Positions 27,080-35,294 of a DNA stretch of 64,000 bases are shown here, piece by piece; the stretch's first letter is position 1; every line of letters starts with the position of its first letter. The position numbers were made by a program, and so were the translations under genes. Source of the DNA: Algoriphagus machipongonensis (GTDB lineage: Bacteria > Bacteroidota > Bacteroidia > Cytophagales > Cyclobacteriaceae); NCBI RefSeq assembly GCF_000166275.1, contig NZ_CM001023.1:2793001-2857000 (forward strand). The letters run 5' to 3'. The notes beneath the pieces are model-generated. The model did no database searches. It saw only the letters and a program-made list of their open reading frames with translations, and was not told the DNA's origin.

Positions 27080-28210
27080 ATGGATCAACTTCCAGATTCT
27101 AAAATTCCAGTTTTAATTGCTTCAAGCCTAAAACCCCTCAAAGATACAAGAGCCTGGGAGAAGCTTTGCTTTTCGCTGCGTGAAACAAATAAATACGACC
27201 TAAACATCATAGGATTTTCATCTAAAATCGAGGAAAGTCAATTGGGAATAAAGCTTTTTTCATCAATCCGGGATTTCAACTCTAAAAAAGACCGGCTATT
27301 TTCTCAGTTTAGATTTCTTAAAACCTTATTAAAAGTTCGGCCAAAGTTGTTGATCTGTTGTACCTATGAATACCTACCCATTGCTTCCTTTTGTAAACCT
27401 ATCTTAGGCTATCAACTGATATATGATGTACAGGAAAATTATGTTTTAAACCTGGATTTGAATCCCAATTCAGCTCCCGGAAAAAAGAAATTAGCTAAAA
27501 AAATCATTGAATTTTGTGAGCATACATCAGCCATAGACCATTACATTTTTGCCGAGAAATGCTACACTCAGGAGATGCCTGACAAGGCTCCATTTTTGAT
27601 TTTAGAAAATAAATATGCCGGTAAAATCAGAGCTGTTTCAGCACTGGATTATCGTGAAAAAGAGCAGTTCAAACTCCTGATTTCAGGGACACTTTCCCCT
27701 GTATTTGGAACGCTGGAAGGAATCCATTTTTTCAAAAAATTACTGGAAAATTCTCCTAATTCCAGCCTTGTAATCATTGGCCATTGCCCGATAAAATCTT
27801 ATCAAAATAAGATCGCATTTGAAGCTGGAAAAGTGAGGCAAATCGAGCTAAAAATTTCGGATAAACCAATCCCACATCAGGAGATTTTAGAGCAAATAGA
27901 AGCAGCAGATTTCTGCCTTCTCCCATATCAAAATCAGGTGGCAATTTCCTCTAAAATGCCCACTAAATTATTTGAATCTGTATCCCTTGGAACTCCCATT
28001 ATTTCCAGCAAAAACACGCTGTGGGAAGAGTTTATTTCAAGCTATGATGCTGGATTTACTACTGATTTTTCGAAGGAAGAAAATGACCCATCAGTGATCT
28101 TTCAAAAACTCCAGGATCAATTTTTTAAACATGGAGTGGATGAAGAAGTAAATTGGAACTCCCAAAAAGTTGCCTTTCAAAACCTGATTGCCAAGCTAAG
28201 CAAGGCTTAA
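27080..28210 (+). CDS. GT4-like glycosyltransferase
   Basis: A 376-residue protein with the two-Rossmann layout of family 4-like glycosyltransferases. The N-terminal half contains LLICCTYEYLPIASFCKPIL and YQLIYDVQENYV. The C-terminal half contains LLISGTLSPVFGTLEGIHFF, then PHQEILEQIEAADFCLLPY and the nucleotide-sugar-binding KMPTKLFESVSLGTPIISS, where the glutamate of the E-x7-E-like motif is partly conserved. It presumably transfers a sugar to a cell-surface polymer or lipid; acceptor and donor are not visible. There is no signal peptide. The gene is the first of the plus-strand genes to the right of dapD. Confidence 0.75.
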   Translation: MDQLPDSKIPVLIASSLKPLKDTRAWEKLCFSLRETNKYDLNIIGFSSKIEESQLGIKLFSSIRDFNSKKDRLFSQFRFLKTLLKVRPKLLICCTYEYLPIASFCKPILGYQLIYDVQENYVLNLDLNPNSAPGKKKLAKKIIEFCEHTSAIDHYIFAEKCYTQEMPDKAPFLILENKYAGKIRAVSALDYREKEQFKLLISGTLSPVFGTLEGIHFFKKLLENSPNSSLVIIGHCPIKSYQNKIAFEAGKVRQIELKISDKPIPHQEILEQIEAADFCLLPYQNQVAISSKMPTKLFESVSLGTPIISSKNTLWEEFISSYDAGFTTDFSKEENDPSVIFQKLQDQFFKHGVDEEVNWNSQKVAFQNLIAKLSKA

Positions 28211-28218
28211 GCACAAGC

Positions 28219-28459
28219 TTTTCCACCCATGTGGATATCCACATAGAGTTATCCACCTCCCCCCTATCTTTTACACTCATTTCCTACAAATGGAAACTCG
28301 TTTTCATTTCTTGTTTTCCTTATTCCTTAAGTAAAAATCCAACAAAACAGGATTTCAACTTATTGAATAATAGATTTTTACAATATTTTATCCTCTAATC
28401 TAAATTTATTTTTAGCCTAGACTAAAACCTAAATCACATCTGAAATTGAGTTATCAACA
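28219..28459. other. candidate replication origin: DnaA-box cluster plus AT-rich stretch
   Basis: The 28211-28534 gap has several words close to the DnaA box TTATCCACA. TTTTCCACC is at 28219-28227 (7 of 9). TGTGGATAT and ATATCCACA form the perfect 16-base palindrome ATGTGGATATCCACAT (28229-28244; 8 of 9 each). TTATCCACC is at 28249-28257 (8 of 9) and TTATCAACA at 28451-28459 (8 of 9). Between them, about 28360-28412 is very AT-rich and could unwind. Most genes to the left, including the ribosomal, rpoD and pnp genes, run leftward, and the core genes to the right run rightward. No GC-skew could be computed. Confidence 0.5.
28410..28427. promoter_or_regulatory. DtxR/MntR-like operator, site 1
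   Basis: TTTTAGCCTAGACTAAAA is a palindrome with one mismatched pair. Its TTTAG..CTAAA arms resemble operators of DtxR/MntR regulators. It lies about 110 bases upstream of the DtxR-family gene. Confidence 0.5.
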
Positions 28460-28463
28460 GGAG

Positions 28464-28482
28464 TTTTAGACTCTGTCTATAA
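28464..28482. promoter_or_regulatory. DtxR/MntR-like operator, site 2
   Basis: TTTTAGACTCTGTCTATAA has the arms TTTTAGAC and GTCTATAA around TCT, a second imperfect palindrome of the same shape as site 1. Confidence 0.42.
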
Positions 28483-28486
28483 TTTA

Positions 28487-28502
28487 TTTAGATATGTCTA
28501 AT
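28487..28502. promoter_or_regulatory. DtxR/MntR-like operator, site 3
   Basis: TTTAGATATGTCTAAT has TTAGA and TCTAA arms. Its centre is about 21 bases after that of site 2, near two helical turns, and it lies 33 bases before the start of the regulator gene, so occupation could block transcription. Confidence 0.42.
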
Positions 28503-28534
28503 TTAAACTCTACCTTTAACTTTTCGTAATTTGA

Positions 28535-29203
28535 ATGAATATGAGTTTGACCATAGCAGAAGAGAATTATCTCAAGGCCATTTACCACCTCTCCGATGGC
28601 GGAACAAAAAGTGTTTCCACAAATGACATTGCAGCAGAGATCAAAACTAAGCCTGCCTCCGTGAGTGACATGTTGAGAAAATTGGGTGATAAAGCTGTAA
28701 TCGAATACAGGAAATATTATGGAGTAAATATTACAGAGGAAGGAAAAAAAATAGCTTTAGGAACGATCCGGAAACACCGCCTTTGGGAAGTGTTTTTGGT
28801 GGACAAATTACAGTTCGCCTGGGATGAAGTTCATGAGGTAGCGGAGGAGTTGGAACACATCCAATCTCCCCTATTAATCCAACGTTTGGATGCCTATTTA
28901 AATTACCCAAAATTTGACCCACATGGTGACCCCATTCCTGATGAATTTGGGGATGTCAAGGCAAGGCCAAGAGTAGCATTAAACGAAATGGAAATTGGGC
29001 AGTCCGGACAGATCGTTGCAGTGAAAGATAGCTCCGCTGCTTTCCTTCAATATTTAGATAAAGTCGGGGCCTACATAGGTGCCAGAATCAAGGTCATGGA
29101 CAAGGTGGAATTTGACGGATCTTTGGAGATTTTGGTAGACCAGAAAAAGAATCTCTTTATGTCAAAAGATGTGGCGGCAAACATTTTAATCCAACAATCT
29201 TAA
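28535..29203 (+). CDS. DtxR/MntR-family metal-dependent regulator
   Basis: A 222-residue regulator. The N-terminal winged helix begins LTIAEENYLKAIYHLSDGG and has KTKPASVSDMLRKLGDKAVI as recognition region. The dimerisation and metal-binding part has GTIRKHRLWEVFLVDKL, EVHEVAEELEHI and FDPHGDPIPDEFG. These supply the usual Glu/His/Asp ligands of a manganese- or iron-sensing protein. A C-terminal FeoA-like SH3 domain starts near GQIVAVKDSSAAFLQYLDKV. The ATG at 28535 is used; one two codons later is equally possible. Three tandem palindromes in front suggest autoregulation. Its targets in this window are not evident. Confidence 0.88.
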   Translation: MNMSLTIAEENYLKAIYHLSDGGTKSVSTNDIAAEIKTKPASVSDMLRKLGDKAVIEYRKYYGVNITEEGKKIALGTIRKHRLWEVFLVDKLQFAWDEVHEVAEELEHIQSPLLIQRLDAYLNYPKFDPHGDPIPDEFGDVKARPRVALNEMEIGQSGQIVAVKDSSAAFLQYLDKVGAYIGARIKVMDKVEFDGSLEILVDQKKNLFMSKDVAANILIQQS

Positions 29204-29374
29204 TCTCTCCAATGATACTCTTATCTCAAGCTCAAAATGTCTCTTTAACAATCAGGCATTTTTATTGCGATATAAGCTGTATATATTAATAGGTCTAACC
29301 AGCTATCTTGAGTATAGAATCCGGTTTGTTTGTAGGCAAGAGATTTACCGAATCGATTTACAAATGAAAATGAG

Positions 29375-29382
29375 TAAATTTG
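29375..29382 (+). promoter_or_regulatory. candidate -7 promoter word for the thioredoxin-mnmE unit
   Basis: TAAATTTG matches the Bacteroidota -7 consensus TAnnTTTG and lies 53 bases before the thioredoxin-like gene. No convincing -33 element was found. Confidence 0.35.
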
Positions 29383-29434
29383 CCAATGAACTTCCCAGGT
29401 CCAAAAGTCGTTTAGACCTCGAAGACAAATCCTT

Positions 29435-29887
29435 ATGAAAAAACTAATTCTACTTATATCCTTCGTACTAATTGGTATTACTGTGCAAGCACAGGAAAAG
29501 ATCGAATGGATGAAATTTGAAGAAGCTGTTGCAGCCAATCAGAAAGATCCTAAGATGCTTTTGGTAGATGTTTATACTGATTGGTGTGGATGGTGTAAAA
29601 AAATGGACGCTTTAACATTCAAAGACCCTGAAGTGGTCTCTTATATCAATGAGCGATTCTACGCAGTCAAACTGAATGCAGAAGACACCGAAAGAACATT
29701 CGATTTTATGGGAAAGGAATATTCTGAAGCCAAAATGGCTGCAGTGATGCGAGTTCAGTCCTACCCCAATTTTGTCATTATCGATGAAACTTTGAAGAAT
29801 ATCACTCAACTTCCAGGATACCGTGAACCGGATCAATTTTTAGAAGGTTTAGGCTTAATCGTAAAAAAAGGATTTAGAGGTCAATGA
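29435..29887 (+). CDS. exported thioredoxin-family protein
   Basis: A 150-residue protein with a signal peptide (MKKLILLISFVLIGITVQAQ) and a thioredoxin fold of the Thioredoxin_7 type. The active site is WCGWC, with the cysteines at residues 51 and 54, followed by KKMDALTFKDPEVVSYIN. The cis-proline is in QSYPNFVIID. It is likely to work in the periplasm as a thiol-disulfide reductant or isomerase. It overlaps mnmE by four bases (ATGA), so the two are translationally coupled, although their cellular compartments differ. Confidence 0.87.
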   Translation: MKKLILLISFVLIGITVQAQEKIEWMKFEEAVAANQKDPKMLLVDVYTDWCGWCKKMDALTFKDPEVVSYINERFYAVKLNAEDTERTFDFMGKEYSEAKMAAVMRVQSYPNFVIIDETLKNITQLPGYREPDQFLEGLGLIVKKGFRGQ

Positions 29888-31266
29888 GTTTTTCCCTTGC
29901 AGAAAGGAATGACACCATCATCGCCTTGGCAACACCCCAGGGAGTTGGTGCAATTGCTGTCATCAGATTATCAGGTCAAGACGCTATTAAGCTGACCAAT
30001 GAGGTGTTTTTTGGGAAAAACCTGGAAAAACAAGATTCTCATACCATTCATTTTGGAACCATTCGTGACGGTGAAAAAGTCATAGATGAGGTTTTGGTTT
30101 CACTTTTTATTGCTCCAAAATCATTTACCAAGGAGAATGTGGTGGAAATTTCCACGCATGGCTCCTCTTATATCATCAATCAAGTCATCAAACTATTCCT
30201 TAAAAAGGGAGTACGACCGGCAAAAGCAGGGGAATTCACCCAGCGTGCCTTCTTAAATGGGCAATTTGATTTGGCTCAGGCCGAAGCGGTAGCGGATTTG
30301 ATTCATGCAGATTCTGAAGCAAGTCATTCAGCAGCCTTAAGTCAAATGCGAGGCGGCTTTAGTGGAGAGATTCAGGTTTTGAGAGAGAAGCTTATTCACT
30401 TTGCTTCCATGATCGAATTGGAACTCGACTTCGGTGAAGAGGATGTGGAGTTTGCCAGCCGAACGGAATTGCAAGAATTGGTCGAAAGACTCTTACGGGT
30501 GGTAGAGGAATTGATTTTAAGCTTTGACTTGGGAAATGTGATCAAAAACGGCGTGCCTACGGTCATCGCCGGAAAACCCAATGCAGGCAAATCCACCCTA
30601 CTCAACGCTCTTCTCAACGAAGAAAAAGCCATCGTTTCCGATATTGCGGGTACCACCCGTGACCTTATTGAAGATGAGATCAACATTGGCGGAGTGATCT
30701 TCCGATTCATCGATACGGCAGGTTTACGGGAAACTACCGATACCATCGAGGCTATTGGCGTCAGCAGAACTCAAGAAAAAATGAAGACCGCTTCTCTGAT
30801 CCTTTATTTGTTTGATTTGGGAGATACTGATTTGGTGGAGATCAATCGAGATGTCAATAAACTGGAAAACCTGGGCGTTCCCTTTCTGAAAATTGCGAAC
30901 AAGCTAGATAAAGCCAATCCTGAATTGGTTTCTGAACTGAAGTCAAAATACCCGGATACCATTTTTATTTCTGCGGGCAACAAAGAAAATCTAGAAGGAT
31001 TAAAAGTAAAAATCCTGGAATTGGTCAATCTGGACAAGTTCAAAACCGGAAACACCATCGTCACCAATGTGCGTCATTACGATTCCCTGATCAAAACCAG
31101 AGATTCCCTTTTGGATATTTTAAGAGGAATAGATGATCAGATCACCAATGACTTTGTAGCCATGGATATCCGCCGCTCCCTACATTACCTAGGTGAGATC
31201 ACAGGAGAGATTACTACCGATGATCTGCTGGCTAATATCTTTAGCAAGTTTTGTATCGGAAAGTAA
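29884..31266 (+). CDS. mnmE: tRNA uridine-5-carboxymethylaminomethyl GTPase MnmE
   Basis: A 460-residue GTPase of normal length. With MnmG it modifies U34 of certain tRNAs. The N-terminal folate-binding domain begins DTIIALATPQGVGAIAVIRL. The helical domain has GEFTQRAFLNGQFDLAQAEA. The G domain has GKPNAGKST at residues 230-238, the DTAG switch in FIDTAGLRETTDTIEAIG and the NKLD specificity loop. The C-terminus is FSKFCIGK, with the catalytically important cysteine. The last 18 bases are repeated imperfectly at 61231-61248: the island that follows has integrated here and supplies or preserves a synonymous 3' end, so the protein stays intact. Confidence 0.97.
   Translation: MSFSLAERNDTIIALATPQGVGAIAVIRLSGQDAIKLTNEVFFGKNLEKQDSHTIHFGTIRDGEKVIDEVLVSLFIAPKSFTKENVVEISTHGSSYIINQVIKLFLKKGVRPAKAGEFTQRAFLNGQFDLAQAEAVADLIHADSEASHSAALSQMRGGFSGEIQVLREKLIHFASMIELELDFGEEDVEFASRTELQELVERLLRVVEELILSFDLGNVIKNGVPTVIAGKPNAGKSTLLNALLNEEKAIVSDIAGTTRDLIEDEINIGGVIFRFIDTAGLRETTDTIEAIGVSRTQEKMKTASLILYLFDLGDTDLVEINRDVNKLENLGVPFLKIANKLDKANPELVSELKSKYPDTIFISAGNKENLEGLKVKILELVNLDKFKTGNTIVTNVRHYDSLIKTRDSLLDILRGIDDQITNDFVAMDIRRSLHYLGEITGEITTDDLLANIFSKFCIGK
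31249..31266 (+). other. attL core at the 3' end of mnmE
   Basis: TTTTGTATCGGAAAGTAA matches TTCTGTATCGGGAAGTAA at 61231-61248 in 16 of 18 bases. Both encode FCIGK and stop, and the central TGTATCGG is identical. The mnmE (trmE) 3' end is an established target of tyrosine-recombinase islands such as SGI1, whose attachment core is the same coding position. Confidence 0.85.
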
Positions 31267-31311
31267 CTACCACAAAGTAAACAAATAGAAACTACCCAAA
31301 AACAAACAATT

Positions 31312-31334
31312 AGGCTCAAAATGAGCCTTTTTTT
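31312..31334 (+). terminator. terminator for mnmE, inside the island's left end
   Basis: AGGCTCA and TGAGCCT pair around AAA and a run of seven T follows. It lies 46 bases after the mnmE stop on the island side of the attachment core, so the island brings its own terminator for the host gene. Confidence 0.85.
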
Positions 31335-31376
31335 ATGATTTAATAATTCAATTTGTTTTGCGTTTCTAGTGATTTA

Positions 31377-31408
31377 TTTTGTACCCTTTTGTACCTTAGT
31401 TGTACCTT
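31377..31408 (+). repeat. phased GTACC direct repeats, left end
   Basis: TTTTGTACC or close variants occur three times with GTACC at 31381, 31391 and 31402, spaced 10-11 bases (one helical turn). Two more in the same orientation lie at the other end (61155 and 61166, 11 apart). They are probably arm-type sites for the integrase or sites for the excisionase-like proteins. Confidence 0.6.
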
Positions 31409-31489
31409 GATGGCTGAAGTACAAATTTCAGTCAATTTTCGGAGAGATTATGGCACTTAATTACATCTAAATTCAATTAATTCCATCTA

Positions 31490-31843
31490 ATGAGCTCTAA
31501 TATTCGGCTTCAGGCCATTTGTAATTTTTGTGGAAATGAATTTACAGCCAAAACTACAGTCACAAAGTACTGCGGTGATATCTGTGCAAAGCGTGCTTAC
31601 AAGGTTCGGAAACGAAATGAGAAAATATCTAACCAGATTGAAAAAACTAAAAAAATCATCATAAGGCCAATTGAAGAGCTAAATGCTAAAGACATTCTTA
31701 CTGTCAAAGATGCTGCCCAATTGCTGAACTGCTCAATTAGAACTATTTACAGGCTAATTGACTCAGGTCGGATTAAAGGAGTAAATCTGTCGGAAAGAAT
31801 GACAAGGATAAAAAGATCAGAGATAGATAAATTATTAATGTAA
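31490..31843 (+). CDS. zinc-finger and HTH excisionase-like protein
   Basis: A 117-residue protein. An N-terminal zinc-finger-like segment has CNFCGNEF and KYCGDIC (four cysteines). A basic linker follows, then a MerR/excisionase-type helix-turn-helix at about residues 68-115: ILTVKDAAQLLNCSIRTIYR, LIDSGRIKGV and the final RIKRSEIDKLL. Proteins of this shape regularly precede tyrosine recombinases in Bacteroidota elements and are likely to act as excisionase or directionality factor. It sits 22 bases before the integrase gene, in the same direction, and after the GTACC repeats, which could be its binding sites. Confidence 0.78.
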   Translation: MSSNIRLQAICNFCGNEFTAKTTVTKYCGDICAKRAYKVRKRNEKISNQIEKTKKIIIRPIEELNAKDILTVKDAAQLLNCSIRTIYRLIDSGRIKGVNLSERMTRIKRSEIDKLLM

Positions 31844-31865
31844 ATTCTGCACAAATTTTTAAGAT

Positions 31866-33029
31866 ATGACCATCAAAGTCGCTTTAAGACAAAAAGTAAT
31901 TAGTAAGGGGCGCAAAAGCCTGTACCTTGATTTTTATCCAGCAATCCCCCACCCTAAAACAGGGGAACCTACAAGAAGAGAGTTTTTAGGGCTTTATGTG
32001 TTTGAGAAAGTAAATAACCCCATAGACAAACAACACAATGCCGACACATTGAAAATTGCTGCAAGCATAAGGCAAAAGCGTGAGAACTATTTAAACAAAC
32101 CTGAGATATATAGTCAATTTGAAAAAGATCAACTCCGGGCAAAAGAATTAGGCGAACAATCCTTTATTGACTATTTCAAGAAACTAACTAATAAGAAAAA
32201 GGGGAATACTAAGCATAGCTGGACATCAGCACTCAATTACATTGTAACGTTTACTGGAGGTGAATTAAAGTTCGCAGACCTAAATCAAAAGCTATTAGAG
32301 AACTTTAAAGATTACTTACTTACCACTAAAAGCTTTAGAAGCAATAAAACACCCTTGGCACAAAATTCAGCTTCATCTTATTTCAACAAGATAAAAGCAG
32401 GTATAAAGCAAGCTTTCCAAGACGAAATACTCCTAACTGATCTAAATTCAAAAATCAGTCCCATCAAGACAGAAGAAACACGAAGGGAGTATTTAACAAT
32501 TGCAGAATTAAACAATCTTGTCAAAACGCCATGTAAAGATGAAGTTCTAAAGCGTGCAGCCATATTTTCTGCCATGACAGGTTTGAGATTTTCAGATATT
32601 CATAAACTACAATGGAACGAGCTAGAATACATTGAATCCCAAGGTTACATCTTAAATTTCAAACAAAAGAAAACCAAAAGCATTGAAGTACATCCAATAT
32701 CAGATCAAGCATATAATTTAATTGGTGGAGGAAACAAACCTCAGCAAATTCAGCAAGATACCCTTGTTTTTGTGGGGCTAAAATATTCTGCTTATAAAAA
32801 TGACATATTGAAGGGGTGGATTGAATCAGCAGGAATCACGAAGAAAATAACTTTCCATTGCTTCAGACATACCTACGCTACTTTGCTTGCATACGGCAAT
32901 ACCAATCCCGGTACAGTCCAAAAGATGCTGGGCCATAAAAACATAAAAACCACTATGCTTTATTTCCACATAGTTGATCAATTAAAGCGAGAGGCTTCCA
33001 ACGTAATCAATCTTGACATAAAATCTTGA
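31866..33029 (+). CDS. tyrosine recombinase (integrase)
   Basis: A 387-residue phage-integrase family protein. The N-terminal arm-binding region (IKVALRQKVISKGRKSLYLD) and a SAM-like core-binding domain precede the catalytic domain. Catalytic residues visible are R241 in MTGLRFSD, H331 and R334 in HCFRH, H357 in MLGHKN and the nucleophile Y366 in TMLYFH. The enzyme should catalyse site-specific integration and excision between the attachment cores at 31249 and 61231. The gene overlaps the next reading frame if that begins at TTG 33026. It resembles the integrases of Bacteroidota mobilisable and conjugative elements, but no subgroup can be fixed without a tree. Confidence 0.93.
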   Translation: MTIKVALRQKVISKGRKSLYLDFYPAIPHPKTGEPTRREFLGLYVFEKVNNPIDKQHNADTLKIAASIRQKRENYLNKPEIYSQFEKDQLRAKELGEQSFIDYFKKLTNKKKGNTKHSWTSALNYIVTFTGGELKFADLNQKLLENFKDYLLTTKSFRSNKTPLAQNSASSYFNKIKAGIKQAFQDEILLTDLNSKISPIKTEETRREYLTIAELNNLVKTPCKDEVLKRAAIFSAMTGLRFSDIHKLQWNELEYIESQGYILNFKQKKTKSIEVHPISDQAYNLIGGGNKPQQIQQDTLVFVGLKYSAYKNDILKGWIESAGITKKITFHCFRHTYATLLAYGNTNPGTVQKMLGHKNIKTTMLYFHIVDQLKREASNVINLDIKS

Positions 33030-33910
33030 AAAAATCAGCAATGGGAGTATTAAAAAAGAAAGGGTTTACAGAGGTATTAATGCTAATAAGTAACTTTTTA
33101 GAAGTTGAAAAAAAAATAGTTATCCTTAATGATGAACACCAATTGATAGGAACACTAGATGAATTTAAAGCTTTTAGTAAAGGCCTAAAAGTGGATTTTC
33201 CAGAACTTAGAAAAATAATCTATGAGTTTGAGGAGGAAATCAATCAGCCGATAACTTCAATTGATGTTTATAACTATTTCCGAAAATTGACAAATGGGTT
33301 TAAAGTTGAGGAGGTGAAAATTACTCTTCGGGAAATGTATGTTTTTAAGGACATGGTTCTAGAGGAAAGGCTATTAGAATTAGCAAGAAATGAATACCTC
33401 AAAAACAACTGGACGATTCCGACCTATACCAAAACAGGAAAACTAGGCACGAATGAATTTGAGGATGTAAGACAAATGATAGCTAAAGTATTTCCATTCC
33501 ATGGATCATTATTTTATGAAGCAATTGGTTTGTTAAAACATAAACTAAAGGAAGAAAATGAAAATAAATCAACAGGTAACCACCAAATAACTACAAGTCG
33601 TCAATTCATTTCCGATCCAAAAAAATACACCGCAAAACACTATGTTTTAGCATACCTTTTTGAATGCAATGCAAGTGGAGTAAGGTTTCCAAGAGGCATT
33701 AAATCAAAGTTGGAGAGTGAGGGAAATCAACGTATGGGAGCTGGCAAAGGAAACAGATTTTACAAGGCTTTTAATGAGATCACAAGTTTTGACTTAAATG
33801 TTGAAAGCAACCTAAAAATTATCGGTGGTGATCATTGGCGTGAAGCAATAATCCAATTGTCCAAAGATCCAGAGACAGTTGAAGAATACTTACAAAGTAA
33901 AGGACTATAA
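33026..33910 (+). CDS. unrecognised mobile-element protein
   Basis: A protein of 294 residues if it starts at the TTG that overlaps the integrase stop as TTGA, or 289 from the ATG at 33041. I do not recognise a family with confidence. The first 150 residues are largely helical and acidic. The last part has TAKHYVLAYLFECNASGVRF and MGAGKGNRFYKAFNEI, a pattern I associate with hypothetical proteins next to integrases in Bacteroidota elements. There is no signal peptide, membrane segment or catalytic motif. Being coupled to the integrase, it may help integration, regulation or replication of the element, but that is only position-based. Confidence 0.6.
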   Translation: MKKSAMGVLKKKGFTEVLMLISNFLEVEKKIVILNDEHQLIGTLDEFKAFSKGLKVDFPELRKIIYEFEEEINQPITSIDVYNYFRKLTNGFKVEEVKITLREMYVFKDMVLEERLLELARNEYLKNNWTIPTYTKTGKLGTNEFEDVRQMIAKVFPFHGSLFYEAIGLLKHKLKEENENKSTGNHQITTSRQFISDPKKYTAKHYVLAYLFECNASGVRFPRGIKSKLESEGNQRMGAGKGNRFYKAFNEITSFDLNVESNLKIIGGDHWREAIIQLSKDPETVEEYLQSKGL

Positions 33911-33988
33911 ATAAGGGCAGAAATAGGGCATTGCCCCAAGGTGCCCCGAAAAATGCCCTCTGAATTTTGATGCATCATTCAAAACCAA

Positions 33989-34339
33989 ATGAATATGCAC
34001 AATCTAGTATTAAGTCCAATCGATCCCGAAATACTCATTCGAAGAATAGCGGATCAAGTCACTGAGAACATCTTAAAAGCAGTTAGAAGTGACCACTCAC
34101 CAAGCAGCGATCTGGAAAAACTTTTAACCGTACAGGAAGCATCCGAATTCCTATCTCTCAAAGTCCCTACAATTTACTCCAAGGTAAGCAGGGGTGAATT
34201 ACCGGTAATGAAGAGGTCCAAACGACTGTATTTCTCACAAAAAGAGTTGTTGGAATACCTAAAGGAAGGAAGCAAAAGAACATATTCTGACCTACAAAAT
34301 CAAGCTGATATCTACCTGAAAAACAATGGTGAAATCTAA
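33989..34339 (+). CDS. excisionase-type HTH protein
   Basis: A 116-residue protein. After a variable N-terminal region it has the excisionase/MerR-like helix-turn-helix LLTVQEASEFLSLKVPTIYS, then KVSRGELPVMKRSKRLYFSQ and KELLEYLKEG. These are typical of the helix-turn-helix domain 17 group in Bacteroidota mobile elements. Its stop codon overlaps the start of the next gene by one base (TAATG), which couples it to the possible replication protein. It could regulate that gene or take part in excision. It differs from the zinc-finger HTH protein at 31490 in lacking cysteines. Confidence 0.78.
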   Translation: MNMHNLVLSPIDPEILIRRIADQVTENILKAVRSDHSPSSDLEKLLTVQEASEFLSLKVPTIYSKVSRGELPVMKRSKRLYFSQKELLEYLKEGSKRTYSDLQNQADIYLKNNGEI

Positions 34340-35205
34340 TGATCTGCGGAATCAAGTTGAAGCTGGATTCTCGGGCTATCAGTCAGTTAATTAATAATCC
34401 CAATATTGAATTCACATCTAACCTTAATTTGCAAACTGCTGAAATTGATGGAGCTCGTTTATGGTCAAATCAAGGAATAACTATCCAAATCAAGACTTTG
34501 GGATATGGCACAATTAAAGGCAGCCTCCACAAATACAAAAATGGAGGTAAGCACAATTATGATGATTTCTCTTGGGAGGATGTATTCCTAACCACTACAA
34601 ATCTTTCAGATTGCCTTGGTTTAAATATCGATAGTCTGGATCTCATAAATTTAGAATGGGGACTAAACATTGAAACAGACATCTCACCTAAGCAAATTCT
34701 TTCTGGTCTGGTGATGCACAAAGGTCAGCCCTTTAAAAACATGTATGTACACCCAGGCACTAACTATACCTGCTCCCACGCACAGTTTAAAGTAAAAGCA
34801 TATGATAAAGGAGCACAAAATCGCTTACCCTGGAACCTATTACGTATAGAGATGGCAGCCAATCGGTCTGTATTTTTCAATAATCTAGGGGTATATTCTT
34901 TAAATGATCTTAGGCGTGATGAAACCAAAGCTAACCTTCAAAACTGTTTGCTTTACGGAGGTTGGAATGACACAATATTAATTGAACCCGGATTAACAGA
35001 ATACAAGCCTATTAGTCATGAAGAGCAGCTAAGAATAAGCAAATGGTCAAATCCGAATTTTTGGATAAACAGTACAAAACAAGTCCGATATTACAACAAA
35101 AAGGAATATGACAATTTCAGGCTTAAAAAGGGCTTTGTAACTAAAGAAAAAATCTTTGACTCCTTGAATAAAAAAATCAGATCATTTTTACCCATTTACA
35201 CCTAG
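34339..35205 (+). CDS. possible phage/plasmid-type replication initiator
   Basis: A 288-residue protein without membrane segments. GTIKGSLHKYKNGGKHNYDD, LINLEWGLNIETD, QFKVKAYDKGAQNRLPWNLL and RIEMAAN follow the order seen in phage gene II/X-like and small plasmid replication proteins: a substrate-recognising core, then a K-x-YDK segment and an LRIE strand. Whether it has nicking activity is open, since I cannot point to a definite tyrosine pair. Coupled translation with an HTH protein and location in the mobility half of the island fit a replication or maintenance function. Alternatively it may be an uncharacterised DNA-binding protein. Confidence 0.45.
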   Translation: MICGIKLKLDSRAISQLINNPNIEFTSNLNLQTAEIDGARLWSNQGITIQIKTLGYGTIKGSLHKYKNGGKHNYDDFSWEDVFLTTTNLSDCLGLNIDSLDLINLEWGLNIETDISPKQILSGLVMHKGQPFKNMYVHPGTNYTCSHAQFKVKAYDKGAQNRLPWNLLRIEMAANRSVFFNNLGVYSLNDLRRDETKANLQNCLLYGGWNDTILIEPGLTEYKPISHEEQLRISKWSNPNFWINSTKQVRYYNKKEYDNFRLKKGFVTKEKIFDSLNKKIRSFLPIYT

Positions 35206-35247
35206 TATGTACTGTAAATAGGTAAAACGACTTACACGAAATATCAA

Positions 35248-35273
35248 GTGTATACACGCTAACAAAAGCTAAC
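35248..35273. promoter_or_regulatory. palindrome plus short direct repeats after the putative Rep gene
   Basis: GTGTATACAC (35248-35257) is a perfect 10-base palindrome, followed immediately by two GCTAAC words spaced 10 bases apart (35258 and 35268). The cluster lies in the 89-base gap between the possible replication protein and the next gene. It could be an operator or a small replication origin. Confidence 0.35.
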
Positions 35274-35294
35274 CTTCTCTAACTATTTAGGCAA

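Noticed and set aside
34339..35205. Relaxase (Mob) for conjugative transfer
   Set aside because: No histidine-rich HxHxxxH motif typical of MOB relaxases is present; a replication-protein-like pattern fits better.
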